Shown piece after piece: positions 7,580-18,119 of a stretch of DNA of 64,000 nucleotides. The stretch comes from Stutzerimonas stutzeri (GTDB lineage Bacteria > Pseudomonadota > Gammaproteobacteria > Pseudomonadales > Pseudomonadaceae). Where the stretch lies: the NCBI GenBank assembly GCA_002387205.1, contig DGLA01000002.1:124001-188000 (forward strand), read 5' to 3'. Made by a program: the position numbers and the translations under genes. Within the stretch, counting starts at the first letter, position 1, and every line of letters starts with the position of its first letter. The notes under the pieces were generated by a model, which ran no database searches, had not been told where the DNA came from, and worked only from the letters and a program-made list of their open reading frames with translations.

Positions 7580-8989
7580 ATGCCTCAAGCTGTACTGGAC
7601 GCCAGAACCGCCCGTGTCCTGCCATGGTTGGTGGCCATCGCGTTCTTTATGCAGACCCTTGATGGCACCATCCTCAACACGGCGCTGCCGGCCATGGCTC
7701 GCGACCTGTCCGAAAACCCGCTGCGGATGCAGGGTGTGGTCATTGCCTACATGCTGACCGTGGCGCTGCTGATTCCCGCGTCCGGCTGGTTGGCGGATCG
7801 CTTCGGAACCCGGCGGATATTCTTTTCCGCGATCCTGCTGTTCACCCTCGGTTCGTTGCTCTGCGCGATGAGTGCAACCTTCAACCAGCTGGTCATGTCA
7901 CGCGTGGTACAGGCGGTCGGGGGCGCCCTGATGCTTCCGGTGGGGCGGCTGGTGGTGCTGCGGGCCTACCCTCGCAGTGAGTTCGTACGGGTGATGACAT
8001 TCATCGCGTTGCCCGGCATGGTCGGACCACTGCTGGGCCCGACCCTCGGTGGCTGGTTGGTTCAGTACGCGTCCTGGCACTGGATCTTCCTGATCAACCT
8101 GCCGGTTGGCCTGATTGGCTGTCTCGCTGCCCTGCGTTTCATGCCGGATCTGAAAAGCGCTGCGCGGATACGCTTCGATACCCTTGGTTTCATGTTGTTT
8201 GGCGGCGCGATGGTGCTGATCACCATCGCGCTGGAAGGGCTCGGCGAGATGCAGATGCCGCATGCCCGCGTCCTGCTGTTGATGGTCATCGGCAGCGCCT
8301 GCCTGGCTGCCTACTGGCTGCGCGCCGGCCACGTGGAAACCCCGCTGTTCAGCCCGTCGCTGTTCCATACACGAAGCTTTGCCGTGGGCATTTTCGGCAA
8401 TCTGTTCGCGCGCCTGGGCAGTGGCGCGTTGCCCTTCCTGTTGCCATTACTGCTGCAGGTGGCGCTGGGCTTCTCTCCAGCAGAAGCCGGGATGAGCATG
8501 ATCCCGCTGGCGGTCGGTGCGATGCTGATCAAGCCTCTGGCGAAACCGCTGATAGACCGGCTCGGCTATCGACGCATCCTGGTTGGCAACACCCTGCTGC
8601 TTGGCAGCTTGATCGCCAGCCTGGCGACGGTCGACGGCCAAACCCCAACCGCGGTGCTGCTGGTGCACCTGGGGCTGATCGGCATCGTGAACTCCATGCA
8701 ATTCACCGCGATGAACACCGTCACCCTGGTGGGACTGAGCAATCAAAACGCCAGCGGCGGGAACAGCCTGCTATCGGTGGTCGTGCAGCTGTCCATGAGT
8801 CTTGGGGTGGCCTCGGCCGGTGCGCTGCTGGGAGGCTTCACCCTGCCGGGCGCCGATGGCGGGGCGGTGCTGCGGGCCTTCCACCTGACCTTCCTCTGCA
8901 TCGGCGCGATGTCGATGCTGGCGGCGACGCTGTTCTTTCAGCTCGACAGCAAACAGACCATGGCCGCCCGGTTGATAGACGACGAGTAA
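7580..8989 (+). CDS. mdtD: MFS multidrug permease, DHA2/MdtD-like
   Basis: A 469-residue major-facilitator permease with about 13-14 hydrophobic segments, the DHA2 size class. The N-terminal LDGTILNTALPAMARDL block (motif D1) and GWLADRFGTRRIF (motif A) are typical of proton-driven drug efflux proteins, and overall length and sequence resemble E. coli MdtD. Substrate cannot be read from sequence. It stands alone, transcribed away from the iron operon; the next gene converges on it from the right. Confidence 0.82.
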   Translation: MPQAVLDARTARVLPWLVAIAFFMQTLDGTILNTALPAMARDLSENPLRMQGVVIAYMLTVALLIPASGWLADRFGTRRIFFSAILLFTLGSLLCAMSATFNQLVMSRVVQAVGGALMLPVGRLVVLRAYPRSEFVRVMTFIALPGMVGPLLGPTLGGWLVQYASWHWIFLINLPVGLIGCLAALRFMPDLKSAARIRFDTLGFMLFGGAMVLITIALEGLGEMQMPHARVLLLMVIGSACLAAYWLRAGHVETPLFSPSLFHTRSFAVGIFGNLFARLGSGALPFLLPLLLQVALGFSPAEAGMSMIPLAVGAMLIKPLAKPLIDRLGYRRILVGNTLLLGSLIASLATVDGQTPTAVLLVHLGLIGIVNSMQFTAMNTVTLVGLSNQNASGGNSLLSVVVQLSMSLGVASAGALLGGFTLPGADGGAVLRAFHLTFLCIGAMSMLAATLFFQLDSKQTMAARLIDDE

Positions 8990-9024
8990 AAACATGGTGC
9001 CGAGCCGCAGGCCAGGCCAGACGA

Positions 9025-9243
9025 TCACTCGACGCAGAGTTCGGCGTCTTCGGCTTCTTCTTCGGGGATCTCGTCAGTGACGATCACCCGCGCATGGTGG
9101 GTGCTGTCCTCTTCCATGCGGAGGCCGAAGTATCGCGTGTCGTAGGCATCCCAGAACGCCTCGACCTGCGCCATGGTAGCGGCCTCGAGAAGAACCTCCA
9201 GGCTGTGTTCCAAGACGATCGTATAGAGTTTTTCGGCAGACAT
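9025..9243 (-). CDS. Hypothetical acidic 72-residue protein
   Basis: Not recognised. The chosen ATG at 9243 gives a 72-residue protein starting MSAEKLYTIVLEHSLEVLL and ending in a strongly acidic tail (IPEEEAEDAELCVE). Pattern and composition look like a real small soluble alpha/beta protein: amphipathic helices up to about residue 30, then a strand-like RVIVTDEI. No signal peptide or membrane segment. The ribosome site is weak, and an upstream start to 9303 is possible but would add an Arg/Ser-rich stretch of low plausibility. It converges on the efflux permease gene. Confidence 0.55.
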   Translation of the reverse strand: MSAEKLYTIVLEHSLEVLLEAATMAQVEAFWDAYDTRYFGLRMEEDSTHHARVIVTDEIPEEEAEDAELCVE

Positions 9244-9656
9244 GATTAGCAGGCTCGCGCTCGATTCAGGACGGCGGCTGCGCCATTGCAGCCATGATGT
9301 CATTCTGACAGCTGCGCGCGTCGTCGAAGCGCCCGCTCATCGCCTTCCTGGTGTCTCCCGCTGAACGGTTGGTGCTGGCTGGGGTCTGCGGCTGCCCTTT
9401 GGATAGGGCAGGGATACCGGTTGGATATGTAAGCTTTGATGACAGGCGCTGATCCTTGCTTACTCTGTACACCCCAGTCTAGACCGCACAGCCTTCGCCC
9501 AGCCGCCTGATCAACGCCCTTTGCTGAGCGCCGGCGCCGCTCGAACCTGCTGCCTTTGTTTACCTGTGCAAGTAAACATTATCGACCTGTCATAAGTCGC
9601 GACATATCGTTCAGCTTCGGTTGTACATGAAAGCTGTCGAGCAGAAGGAGTTGAAG
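9244..9656 (+). other. Intergenic, no gene seen
   Basis: About 410 bases between two small divergent genes. I find no convincing reading frame, RNA or terminator. The part from 9540 to 9620 is more AT-rich and probably carries the promoter of the small membrane protein gene at 9657. Confidence 0.4.
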
Positions 9657-9905
9657 ATGACTGCAATGAGTGTGGCGTGGGCTGTGATGGGGGTTTCGCT
9701 GACAGCGGTCTTGGTACTGACGATCCTGCTCTGGGTGCAGTGGCTGAATACCCAGCAACATAAGGCGGAGCTGAGCGTCTTGCGTAGCCTGCTCCAGAGT
9801 CTGGGGGAGATCATTCGACGGCTCGAATGCGAAAAGGCCGAACTGAGCGCCGGCCTGCGAGCGGAAAAGGGCCAGCTCGAACAACTCAAGCGGCTTCAGC
9901 GTTGA
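9657..9905 (+). CDS. Small membrane-anchored coiled-coil protein
   Basis: An 82-residue protein of unknown function. Residues 5-30 form one hydrophobic segment (VAWAVMGVSLTAVLVLTILL), followed by a charged, heptad-like helical tail rich in Leu, Glu and Arg up to the end. This is the topology of small division- or envelope-associated anchors, but no family is recognised. AAGGAG lies nine bases before the ATG at 9657; an open extension to 9621 lacks a good ribosome site. It is separated from glyA by 380 bases and probably transcribed alone. Confidence 0.6.
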   Translation: MTAMSVAWAVMGVSLTAVLVLTILLWVQWLNTQQHKAELSVLRSLLQSLGEIIRRLECEKAELSAGLRAEKGQLEQLKRLQR

Positions 9906-10285
9906 CTTATTGCCGGCCTACGGCTGAGCCGCGCCGTTGCGCAATGATGCGCTGTCCAGATCATGCTCGGGTCCGTGAGTACTCCGCCATGCGCATCGAT
10001 TGTCATCTGCTGTGCATGTCAGCCGGCCATACGCCGGTTTACCGCACCCTTTGCCAGGCCGGCGGCAGGCTCCGATACGCACGGGAACAGGTGGCTTGAT
10101 CAAACGAAATATCCGGTTTACGCCAATTTGAGCATGAGCATGTCGCAAACAGGCAAATGCGCAGGCCGGTGTATTTGCAGAATCGGCTCCAACCGGCCTC
10201 GCCGGGCAAGGCCGCGGTTTTTGAGTTCCACAGAACCGACCCGGCTCCGAGATCACAGGCGCATTGATGCCGCAGGGAGACCACC
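9906..10285 (+). other. Upstream region of glyA
   Basis: 380 bases without a supported gene before the glyA-sox operon. It presumably carries the operon promoter and regulator sites; I see no glycine riboswitch-like pair of domains, no terminator and no clear operator. A short inverted pair CCGGC...GCCGG occurs near 10023-10036 but is too small to weigh. Confidence 0.4.
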
Positions 10286-11537
<1,252 letters not shown>

Positions 11538-11539
<2 letters not shown>

Positions 11540-11614
11540 TTCGTAGGGTGGAAGGCGCTGTTGCCTTCCACCGCAACTCGGTGGGTCGATAACCGGCGAT
11601 CCACGCTACGAATC
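11538..11614. repeat. REP-like compound palindrome between glyA and soxB
   Basis: Outer arms GATTCGTAGGGTGG (11538-11551) and CCACGCTACGAATC (11601-11614) pair at 13 of 14 positions. Nested inside is a perfect 10-base stem GGTGGAAGGC (11547-11556) with GCCTTCCACC (11563-11572). The GTAGGGTGG motif resembles dispersed intergenic palindromes of the P. stutzeri group. In the operon it may trim or stabilise mRNA, or be an inert mobile repeat. Confidence 0.7.
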
Positions 11615-11662
11615 GCATTGCATCACCGCTTCGAGGCGGTCGTTTTTCCAGGAGCATTCGAC

Positions 11663-12913
11663 ATGCAACGTTATTCCGGCTTCGGCCTGCTCAAGCATTC
11701 ATTCAGCCATCACGAAAACTGGCAGCGCATGTGGCGCAACCCCAAGCCCAAGCCGGTATATGACGTCATTATCGTCGGCGGTGGCGGCCATGGCCTGGCC
11801 ACGGCCTACTACCTGGCAAAGGAATTCGGCGTCAAGAACGTCGCGGTGATCGAGAAGGGCTGGTTGGGCGGCGGTAATACCGCGCGCAACACCACCATCG
11901 TGCGCTCCAACTACCTGTGGGACGAATCGGCACGGCTCTACGAGCACGCCATGAAGCTCTGGGAGGGCCTGTCTCAGGACATCAATTACAACGTCATGTT
12001 CTCCCAGCGCGGCGTGTTCAACCTCGGCCATACCCTGCAGGACATGCGCGACATCGAGCGCCGCGTCAGCGCCAACCGCCTCAACGGCATCGATGGTGAA
12101 GTGGTGGACGCCAAGCAGGTGGCGGAAATGATCCCCTACCTGGACTGCTCTAAGAACACCCGCTATCCGATTCTCGGCGCGTCTCTACAGCGCCGCGGTG
12201 GGGTCGCCCGTCACGATGCGGTGGCCTGGGGCTATGCCCGCGCGGCCGACTCTCTAGGCGTCGACCTGATCCAGCAGACCGAAGTGATCGGTTTCCGTAA
12301 GGAAAACGGCGTGTGCATCGGCGTGGAAACCACAAAGGGCTTCATCGGCGGCAAGCGCGTCGGAGTGGTCACCGCCGGCAATTCCGGGCATATGGCCAAG
12401 CTGGCCGGCTTTCGCCTGCCGCTCGAGTCTCATCCGTTGCAGGCGCTGGTGTCCGAGCCGATCAAGCCGATCATCGACACCGTGATCATGTCTAACGCGG
12501 TGCACGGCTACATCAGCCAGTCGGACAAGGGCGACCTTGTCATCGGTGCCGGCATCGACAGTTATGTCGGTTACGGCCAGCGTGGCTCCTACCCCACCAT
12601 CGAACACACCCTGCAGGCGATCGTCGAGATGTTCCCGATCCTCTCGCGGGTGCGCATGAACCGCCAATGGGGCGGCATCGTCGATACCACACCGGATGCC
12701 TGTCCGATCATCGCCAAGACCCCGGTGAAGAACCTGTTCTTCAACTGCGGCTGGGGCACCGGCGGCTTCAAGGCCACGCCCGGTTCGGGGCATGTGTTTG
12801 CCGCCAGCCTGGCCAAGGGCGAGATGCACCCGCTGGCCAAGGCGTTCTCGATCGAGCGTTTCCACAACGGCGCGCTTATTGACGAACACGGGGCGGCCGG
12901 GGTCGCACACTGA
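11663..12913 (+). CDS. soxB: Sarcosine oxidase beta subunit
   Basis: A 416-residue flavoprotein subunit of heterotetrameric sarcosine oxidase, which demethylates sarcosine to glycine and passes the methyl carbon to tetrahydrofolate. The dinucleotide-binding signature VIIVGGGGHGLATAYYLA lies near residue 37. His184 in GGVARHDAVAWG is the likely covalent-FMN histidine, by analogy with characterised beta subunits. CCAGGAG precedes the ATG at 11663; the frame is open further upstream but runs through the palindrome. soxD follows after 55 bases. Confidence 0.95.
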   Translation: MQRYSGFGLLKHSFSHHENWQRMWRNPKPKPVYDVIIVGGGGHGLATAYYLAKEFGVKNVAVIEKGWLGGGNTARNTTIVRSNYLWDESARLYEHAMKLWEGLSQDINYNVMFSQRGVFNLGHTLQDMRDIERRVSANRLNGIDGEVVDAKQVAEMIPYLDCSKNTRYPILGASLQRRGGVARHDAVAWGYARAADSLGVDLIQQTEVIGFRKENGVCIGVETTKGFIGGKRVGVVTAGNSGHMAKLAGFRLPLESHPLQALVSEPIKPIIDTVIMSNAVHGYISQSDKGDLVIGAGIDSYVGYGQRGSYPTIEHTLQAIVEMFPILSRVRMNRQWGGIVDTTPDACPIIAKTPVKNLFFNCGWGTGGFKATPGSGHVFAASLAKGEMHPLAKAFSIERFHNGALIDEHGAAGVAH

Positions 12914-12968
12914 TTTTGGCCCCTTCCGCCTAAGGCGGAGGGAGGAAGGTTTTCTGGAGGTACCGACC

Positions 12969-13274
12969 ATGCTGCATATCTTCTGCCCTCATTGTGGCGA
13001 ATTGCGCTCCGAAGAAGAGTTCCACGCCGGTGGCCAGGCGCACATTCCGCGTCCGCTGGACCCGAACGCCTGCACGGACGAGGAGTGGGGCGATTACCTG
13101 TTCTTCCGCGACAACCCGCGCGGCATCCATCACGAATTATGGATACATGCGGCGGGATGCCGTCAGTACTTCAACGTCACCCGTCACACGGTGAGCTACG
13201 AAATCCTCGAAACCTACAAGATCGGCGAGCAGCCCAGCGTGACTAAGGCTGTCGACCAGGGAGCAACGGCATGA
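12969..13274 (+). CDS. soxD: Sarcosine oxidase delta subunit
   Basis: A 101-residue zinc-containing delta subunit. The N-terminal CPHCGELRSEEEF and a later AGCRQYFNV give the Cys3/His set that binds structural zinc in this family. The start is at 12969, shortly after GGAGGTACCG. The last four bases overlap the soxA start (ATGA), so translation of delta and alpha is coupled, matching their assembly in one complex. Confidence 0.93.
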   Translation: MLHIFCPHCGELRSEEEFHAGGQAHIPRPLDPNACTDEEWGDYLFFRDNPRGIHHELWIHAAGCRQYFNVTRHTVSYEILETYKIGEQPSVTKAVDQGATA

Positions 13275-16200
13275 GCCAGGTCAATCGTCTTTCCCAGGGT
13301 GGCCGCATCGACCGCAGCCAGCCCCTGACCTTCACCTTCAACGGCGAGACCTATCAGGGCTTTGCCGGCGATACCCTGGCCGCCGCGCTGCTGGCCAACG
13401 GTGTCGATGTGATAGGCCGCAGCTTCAAGTATTCGCGTCCGCGCGGCATCGTCGCCGCCGGTGCCGAAGAGCCCAATGCCGTGTTGCAAATCGGTGGTAC
13501 CGAGGCGTCACAGATCCCCAACGTACGTGCCACCCAGCAAGCTCTGTACGCAGGCCTGACCGCGAACAGCGTGAACGGATGGCCGAGCGTCAACACGGAC
13601 CTGATGGGGATTCTTGGCAAGGTCGGCGGGGGCATGATGCCGCCCGGTTTCTATTACAAGACCTTCATGTACCCCCAGAACCTGTGGTTGACCTATGAGA
13701 AGTACATTCGCAAGGCTGCAGGCCTCGGCCGCGCGCCCAAGGCGAATGACCCGGACAACTACGATCACCTGAACCAGCACTGCGACGTACTGGTGGTCGG
13801 CGCAGGCCCTGCCGGGCTGGCCGCGGCTTTGGCCGCCGGTCGCAGCGGCGCCCGCGTTATCCTGGCCGACGAGCAGGAAGAGTTCGGCGGCAGCCTGCTC
13901 AGTACCCGCGAAACGCTAGATGGCAAGCCCGCTGCCGACTGGGCTGCCAGCGTTATCGCCGAACTGAAAAACATGCCGGAAGTGACCCTGCTGCCGCGCT
14001 CCACCGTGACCGGCTACCACGACCACAACTTCCTGACCATTCACGAGCGCCGGGCAGACCACCTCGGTGAACTGGCCCCCATGGGCACATTCGGACAGCG
14101 AATCGTACGCCAGCGCATGCATCGCGTGCGGGCCAAGCGAGTGGTTCTGGCCACTGGTGCCCACGAACGCCCGTTGGTCTATTCCAACAATGATGTGCCC
14201 GGCAACATGATCGCTGATGCGGTGTCCACCTACGTGCGCCGCTACGGCGTGGCACCTGGACGTCAGCTGGTGCTGTCGACCAACAACGATTATGCCTACC
14301 GTGCCGTGCTCGACTGGCTGGACGCAGGCCACCGGGTAGTCGCCGTGGCCGATGCACGCAGCAATCCACGCGGTGCCTGGGTCGAGGAAGCACGTCGCCG
14401 CGGAGTGCGGGTGCTCGCCGGTAGCGCCGTGGTCGAGGCGCGCGGCAGCAAGCGGGTCACCGGGGCACGCATCTGCGCCATCGATATCGCCAGTCACAAG
14501 GTCACCAGCCCGGGCGAGGTAGTCGACTGCGACCTGATTGCCAGCTCCGGCGGCTACAGCCCGGTGGTCCACCTGGCCTCGCACCTGGGCGGTCGTCCGG
14601 TCTGGCGCGAAGACATTCTCGCGTTCGTTCCCGGCGAAGGTTTCCAGCAGCGCACCTGCGCTGGTGCGGTGAATGGCGTCTTCGCCCTTGGTGACGCTCT
14701 TGCCGACGGCTTCGAAGCCGGTGCCAAGGCTAGCGCCGAGACCGGCTTCCAGGCGGTCACCGGCAACCTGCCGCAGGTTGAACAGCGCGCCGAGGAAGCG
14801 ACCGTCGGGCTGTTCCTGGTTCCCCACGACAAGCCCACGGAGCGTGCCCCCAAGCAATTCGTCGATTTGCAGAACGACGTCACCGCGGCCGGCATCAAGC
14901 TGGCCACCCATGAAGGCTTCGAGTCGGTCGAGCACGTAAAGCGCTACACCGCGCTGGGCTTCGGTACCGACCAGGGCAAGCTCGGCAACATCAATGGCCT
15001 GGCGATCGCGGCCCACTCGATGGGCATCGGCATCGCCGAAATGGGCACCACAATGTTCCGCCCGAACTACACCCCGGTAACTTTCGGCGCCGTCGCCGGT
15101 CGTCATTGCGGCGAGCTGTTCGAGCCCAAGCGTTACACTGCGTTGCAGGCCTGGCATCTGGAGAATGGCGCCGAATTCGAGGACGTCGGCCAGTGGAAGC
15201 GCCCCTGGTATTTCCCCAAGAAGGGCGAGGACCTGCATGCCGCCGTGGCCCGCGAGTGCCTGGCAGTGCGCAATGCGGTCGGCATCCTCGATGCCTCGAC
15301 CCTGGGCAAGATCGACATTCAGGGCCCGGATGCGCGCGAGTTTCTCAACCGCGTCTACACCAACGCCTGGACCAAGCTGGACGTAGGCAAGGCGCGCTAC
15401 GGCCTGATGTGCAAGGAAGACGGCATGGTCTTCGACGACGGGGTGACTGCCTGCCTGGCCGACAACCACTTCCTGATGACCACCACCACCGGCGGCGCTG
15501 CACGGGTGATGGAATGGCTGGAGATCTACCACCAGACCGAGTGGCCGGAGCTGAAAGTGTACTTCACCTCGGTCACCGATCACTGGGCAACCATGACCCT
15601 GTCCGGCCCCAACAGCCGTAAGTTGCTGGCCGAGGTTACCGACATCGATCTGGACAAGGAGGCCTTCCCTTTCATGACCTGGAAGGAAGGCGAGGTCGGC
15701 GGCGTACCGGCGCGGGTGTTCCGAATCTCCTTCACCGGCGAGCTGAGTTATGAGGTCAACGTACAGGCCGACTACGCCCTGGGCGTGTGGAAGCAGATCA
15801 TCGAGGCGGGCAAGAAGCACGGCCTGACGCCTTACGGCACCGAGACCATGCACGTCCTGCGAGCAGAGAAGGGCTTCATCATCGTTGGCCAGGACACCGA
15901 CGGATCCGTGACACCGGACGATCTGAACATGGGCTGGTGCGTTGGCCGCAACAAGCCATTCTCCTGGATAGGCTGGCGCGGTATGAACCGCGAGGATTGT
16001 CTCAAGGAAAACCGCAAGCAGCTGGTGGGCCTCAAGCCGGTGGACCCGAAAAAGGTCCTGCCTGAAGGTGCGCAGCTGGTATTCGACCCCAAGCAGCCGA
16101 TTCCGATGACCATGGTGGGCCACGTGACCTCCAGCTACATGAGCGCGGCGATGGGTTATTCCTTCGCCATGGCGCTGGTCAAGGGCGGCCTGAAGCGCAT

Positions 16201-16303
16201 CGGAGAGCGTGTGTATGCACCGCTGGTCGATGGCAGCGTGATAGAGGCCGAAATCGTCAGCTCGGTGTTCTATGACCCGAAAGGCGAACGGCAGAACGTG
16301 TGA
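13271..16303 (+). CDS. soxA: Sarcosine oxidase alpha subunit
   Basis: This 1010-residue alpha subunit is the usual length. In order it shows an N-terminal 2Fe-2S-ferredoxin-like fold (GDTLAAALLANGVDVIGRS), a Rossmann NAD-binding region (DVLVVGAGPAGLAAALAAG, near residue 174), a second nucleotide motif, and a C-terminal half of aminomethyltransferase (GcvT) type that binds tetrahydrofolate. It couples sarcosine oxidation at the beta subunit to methylene-THF formation. It overlaps soxD by four bases and is followed by soxG after 82 bases. Confidence 0.96.
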   Translation: MSQVNRLSQGGRIDRSQPLTFTFNGETYQGFAGDTLAAALLANGVDVIGRSFKYSRPRGIVAAGAEEPNAVLQIGGTEASQIPNVRATQQALYAGLTANSVNGWPSVNTDLMGILGKVGGGMMPPGFYYKTFMYPQNLWLTYEKYIRKAAGLGRAPKANDPDNYDHLNQHCDVLVVGAGPAGLAAALAAGRSGARVILADEQEEFGGSLLSTRETLDGKPAADWAASVIAELKNMPEVTLLPRSTVTGYHDHNFLTIHERRADHLGELAPMGTFGQRIVRQRMHRVRAKRVVLATGAHERPLVYSNNDVPGNMIADAVSTYVRRYGVAPGRQLVLSTNNDYAYRAVLDWLDAGHRVVAVADARSNPRGAWVEEARRRGVRVLAGSAVVEARGSKRVTGARICAIDIASHKVTSPGEVVDCDLIASSGGYSPVVHLASHLGGRPVWREDILAFVPGEGFQQRTCAGAVNGVFALGDALADGFEAGAKASAETGFQAVTGNLPQVEQRAEEATVGLFLVPHDKPTERAPKQFVDLQNDVTAAGIKLATHEGFESVEHVKRYTALGFGTDQGKLGNINGLAIAAHSMGIGIAEMGTTMFRPNYTPVTFGAVAGRHCGELFEPKRYTALQAWHLENGAEFEDVGQWKRPWYFPKKGEDLHAAVARECLAVRNAVGILDASTLGKIDIQGPDAREFLNRVYTNAWTKLDVGKARYGLMCKEDGMVFDDGVTACLADNHFLMTTTTGGAARVMEWLEIYHQTEWPELKVYFTSVTDHWATMTLSGPNSRKLLAEVTDIDLDKEAFPFMTWKEGEVGGVPARVFRISFTGELSYEVNVQADYALGVWKQIIEAGKKHGLTPYGTETMHVLRAEKGFIIVGQDTDGSVTPDDLNMGWCVGRNKPFSWIGWRGMNREDCLKENRKQLVGLKPVDPKKVLPEGAQLVFDPKQPIPMTMVGHVTSSYMSAAMGYSFAMALVKGGLKRIGERVYAPLVDGSVIEAEIVSSVFYDPKGERQNV

Positions 16304-16385
16304 GGTGAGCGTGAGGCGGGCACACCACCTCACTCTCGGTAGACCCAGAATTTATTGGCGCCCAGCGGCGCCAGGCAGGTAAACC

Positions 16386-17015
16386 ATGACCGCAGTGAAC
16401 GTCTACAAACAACGCCCGGACAACATCCTGGGACAGTCGCCGTTGCACCACGCAGGCCTCGCCGAGCTGGTCGGCAAAGGTCGTGCCGGCGCCGGTGTCA
16501 CCCTGCGTGAAAAGAAGCTGCGCGGTCACCTGACCCTGCGCGGCGATGCCCACGACCCGGCCTTCGCCAGGGGCGTACAGGATGTGCTTGGCCTGTCATT
16601 GCCGGTCGCGCTGACGCTGACGGCTAACGGCGAGACATCCCTGCAATGGATGGGGCCGGACGAGTGGCTCCTGATCGTGCCGCAGGGCGAGGAGTTTGCC
16701 ACCGAACAACGGTTGCGCGAGGCCCTGGCCGGACAGCACATCCAGATCGTCAATGTCAGCGGCGGGCAAACCCTGCTTGAGCTCTCTGGAGAAAAGGTTC
16801 GCGAGTTGCTGATGAAATCGACGCCCTATGACGTGCATCCAAGCAACTTCCCGGTGGGCAAGGCGGTGGGTACACATTTCGCCAAGAGCCAACTGATCAT
16901 CCGTCACACTGCCGAAGATGTCTGGGAGCTGGTGGTACGCCGCAGCTTCGCCGACTACATCTGGCTCTGGCTGCAGGATGCCAGTGCCGAGTACGGCCTG
17001 GCGATAGAGGCCTGA
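16386..17015 (+). CDS. soxG: Sarcosine oxidase gamma subunit
   Basis: A 209-residue gamma subunit with a GcvT-like fold; blocks LQWMGPDEWLLIVP, VNVSGGQTLLELSG and the terminal FADYIWLWLQDA match the family. It completes the alpha-beta-gamma-delta complex. Between soxA and soxG there are 82 bases, and between soxG and purU 160 bases containing a small inverted repeat (CCGCTTCCA 17070-17078 with TGGAAGCGG 17094-17102), so a processing site is possible. Confidence 0.93.
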   Translation: MTAVNVYKQRPDNILGQSPLHHAGLAELVGKGRAGAGVTLREKKLRGHLTLRGDAHDPAFARGVQDVLGLSLPVALTLTANGETSLQWMGPDEWLLIVPQGEEFATEQRLREALAGQHIQIVNVSGGQTLLELSGEKVRELLMKSTPYDVHPSNFPVGKAVGTHFAKSQLIIRHTAEDVWELVVRRSFADYIWLWLQDASAEYGLAIEA

Positions 17016-17175
17016 GCGACACATGACGGTCTGTGTTCCCCGGAAGCAGGCTGTTCGTAGGCGCATGAACCGCTTCCATCCGTCCGGGGTGGTTGGAAGC
17101 GGCCGCGACCTGTCGATGGATTGAGCGGCGCACAGGCGCCAACCAACGCTGTTTGCGCAGCATTCGGAGAACACC

Positions 17176-18033
17176 ATGAGCCGCACGCCTGATACCTGGA
17201 TCCTCACCGCAAGCAGCCCGAGCGTGCTCGGTACCGTCGATGTGGTAACTCGCTATCTGTTCGAGCAAGGTTGCTACGTGACCGAGCACCACAGCTTCGA
17301 CGACCGGCTGGTCAGCCGTTTCTTCATCCGCGTCGAGTTCCGTGCGCCGGATGGCTTTGACGAGACCAATTTCCGTGCAGGTCTGATTGACCGTGCGGCA
17401 CCCTTCGAGATGCATACCGAGCTGACGCCGCCGGGCTACCGCGCAAAGGTAGTGATCATGGTGTCCAAATCGGATCACTGTCTGAACGACCTGCTCTACC
17501 GCCAACGCATTGGGCAGTTGCCCATGGACGTCGCTGCGGTGGTGTCCAATCACCCCGATCTTGAGCCGCTTGCCCGTTGGCATGCCATTCCCTACCACCA
17601 CTTCCCGCTCGACCCTCAAGACAAGCCGGCGCAGGAGCGCAAGGTATTGCAGGTAATCGAGGACAGTGGCGCGGAGCTCGTGATCCTGGCGCGCTATATG
17701 CAAGTGCTTTCGCCCGAGCTGTGCCGAACACTTGATGGCCGGGCGATCAACATCCATCACTCGCTGTTGCCCGGCTTCAAGGGCGCCAAGCCGTACCACC
17801 AGGCGTACCAGAAAGGCGTCAAGCTGGTCGGCGCGACCGCGCATTTCATCAACAACGATCTCGACGAGGGCCCGATCATTGCGCAGGGCGTCGAGCCGGT
17901 GGACCACACCCACTATCCTGAAGACCTGATCGCCAAAGGCCGCGACATCGAGTGCCTGACCCTGGCCAAGGCGGTCGGCTATTTCCTCGAACGCCGGGTA
18001 TTCCTGCACGCCAACCGAACGGTGGTGTTGTAG
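17176..18033 (+). CDS. purU: Formyltetrahydrofolate deformylase
   Basis: A 285-residue enzyme releasing formate from 10-formyl-THF. An N-terminal ACT domain (about residues 7-85) is followed by a formyltransferase-like hydrolase domain with the catalytic blocks INIHHSLLPGFKGAKPYHQA and HFINNDLDEGPII. Within the sarcosine operon it drains the folate-bound one-carbon units produced by SoxBDAG and GlyA. This is the second purU type that travels with sox genes in pseudomonads; a housekeeping copy may exist elsewhere. Confidence 0.94.
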   Translation: MSRTPDTWILTASSPSVLGTVDVVTRYLFEQGCYVTEHHSFDDRLVSRFFIRVEFRAPDGFDETNFRAGLIDRAAPFEMHTELTPPGYRAKVVIMVSKSDHCLNDLLYRQRIGQLPMDVAAVVSNHPDLEPLARWHAIPYHHFPLDPQDKPAQERKVLQVIEDSGAELVILARYMQVLSPELCRTLDGRAINIHHSLLPGFKGAKPYHQAYQKGVKLVGATAHFINNDLDEGPIIAQGVEPVDHTHYPEDLIAKGRDIECLTLAKAVGYFLERRVFLHANRTVVL

Positions 18034-18119
18034 GTCCCGGCCGCAATTCATAGCTCCCCTACAAGCCCGCGCGGCCTCCCGTCGCGCCTTGTATTCACAA
18101 AAACAAAGGAGAAAGGCAG

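Noticed and set aside
13916..16333. 805-codon open frame opposite soxA
   Set aside because: A shadow of the recognised alpha subunit gene with no domain-like sequence.
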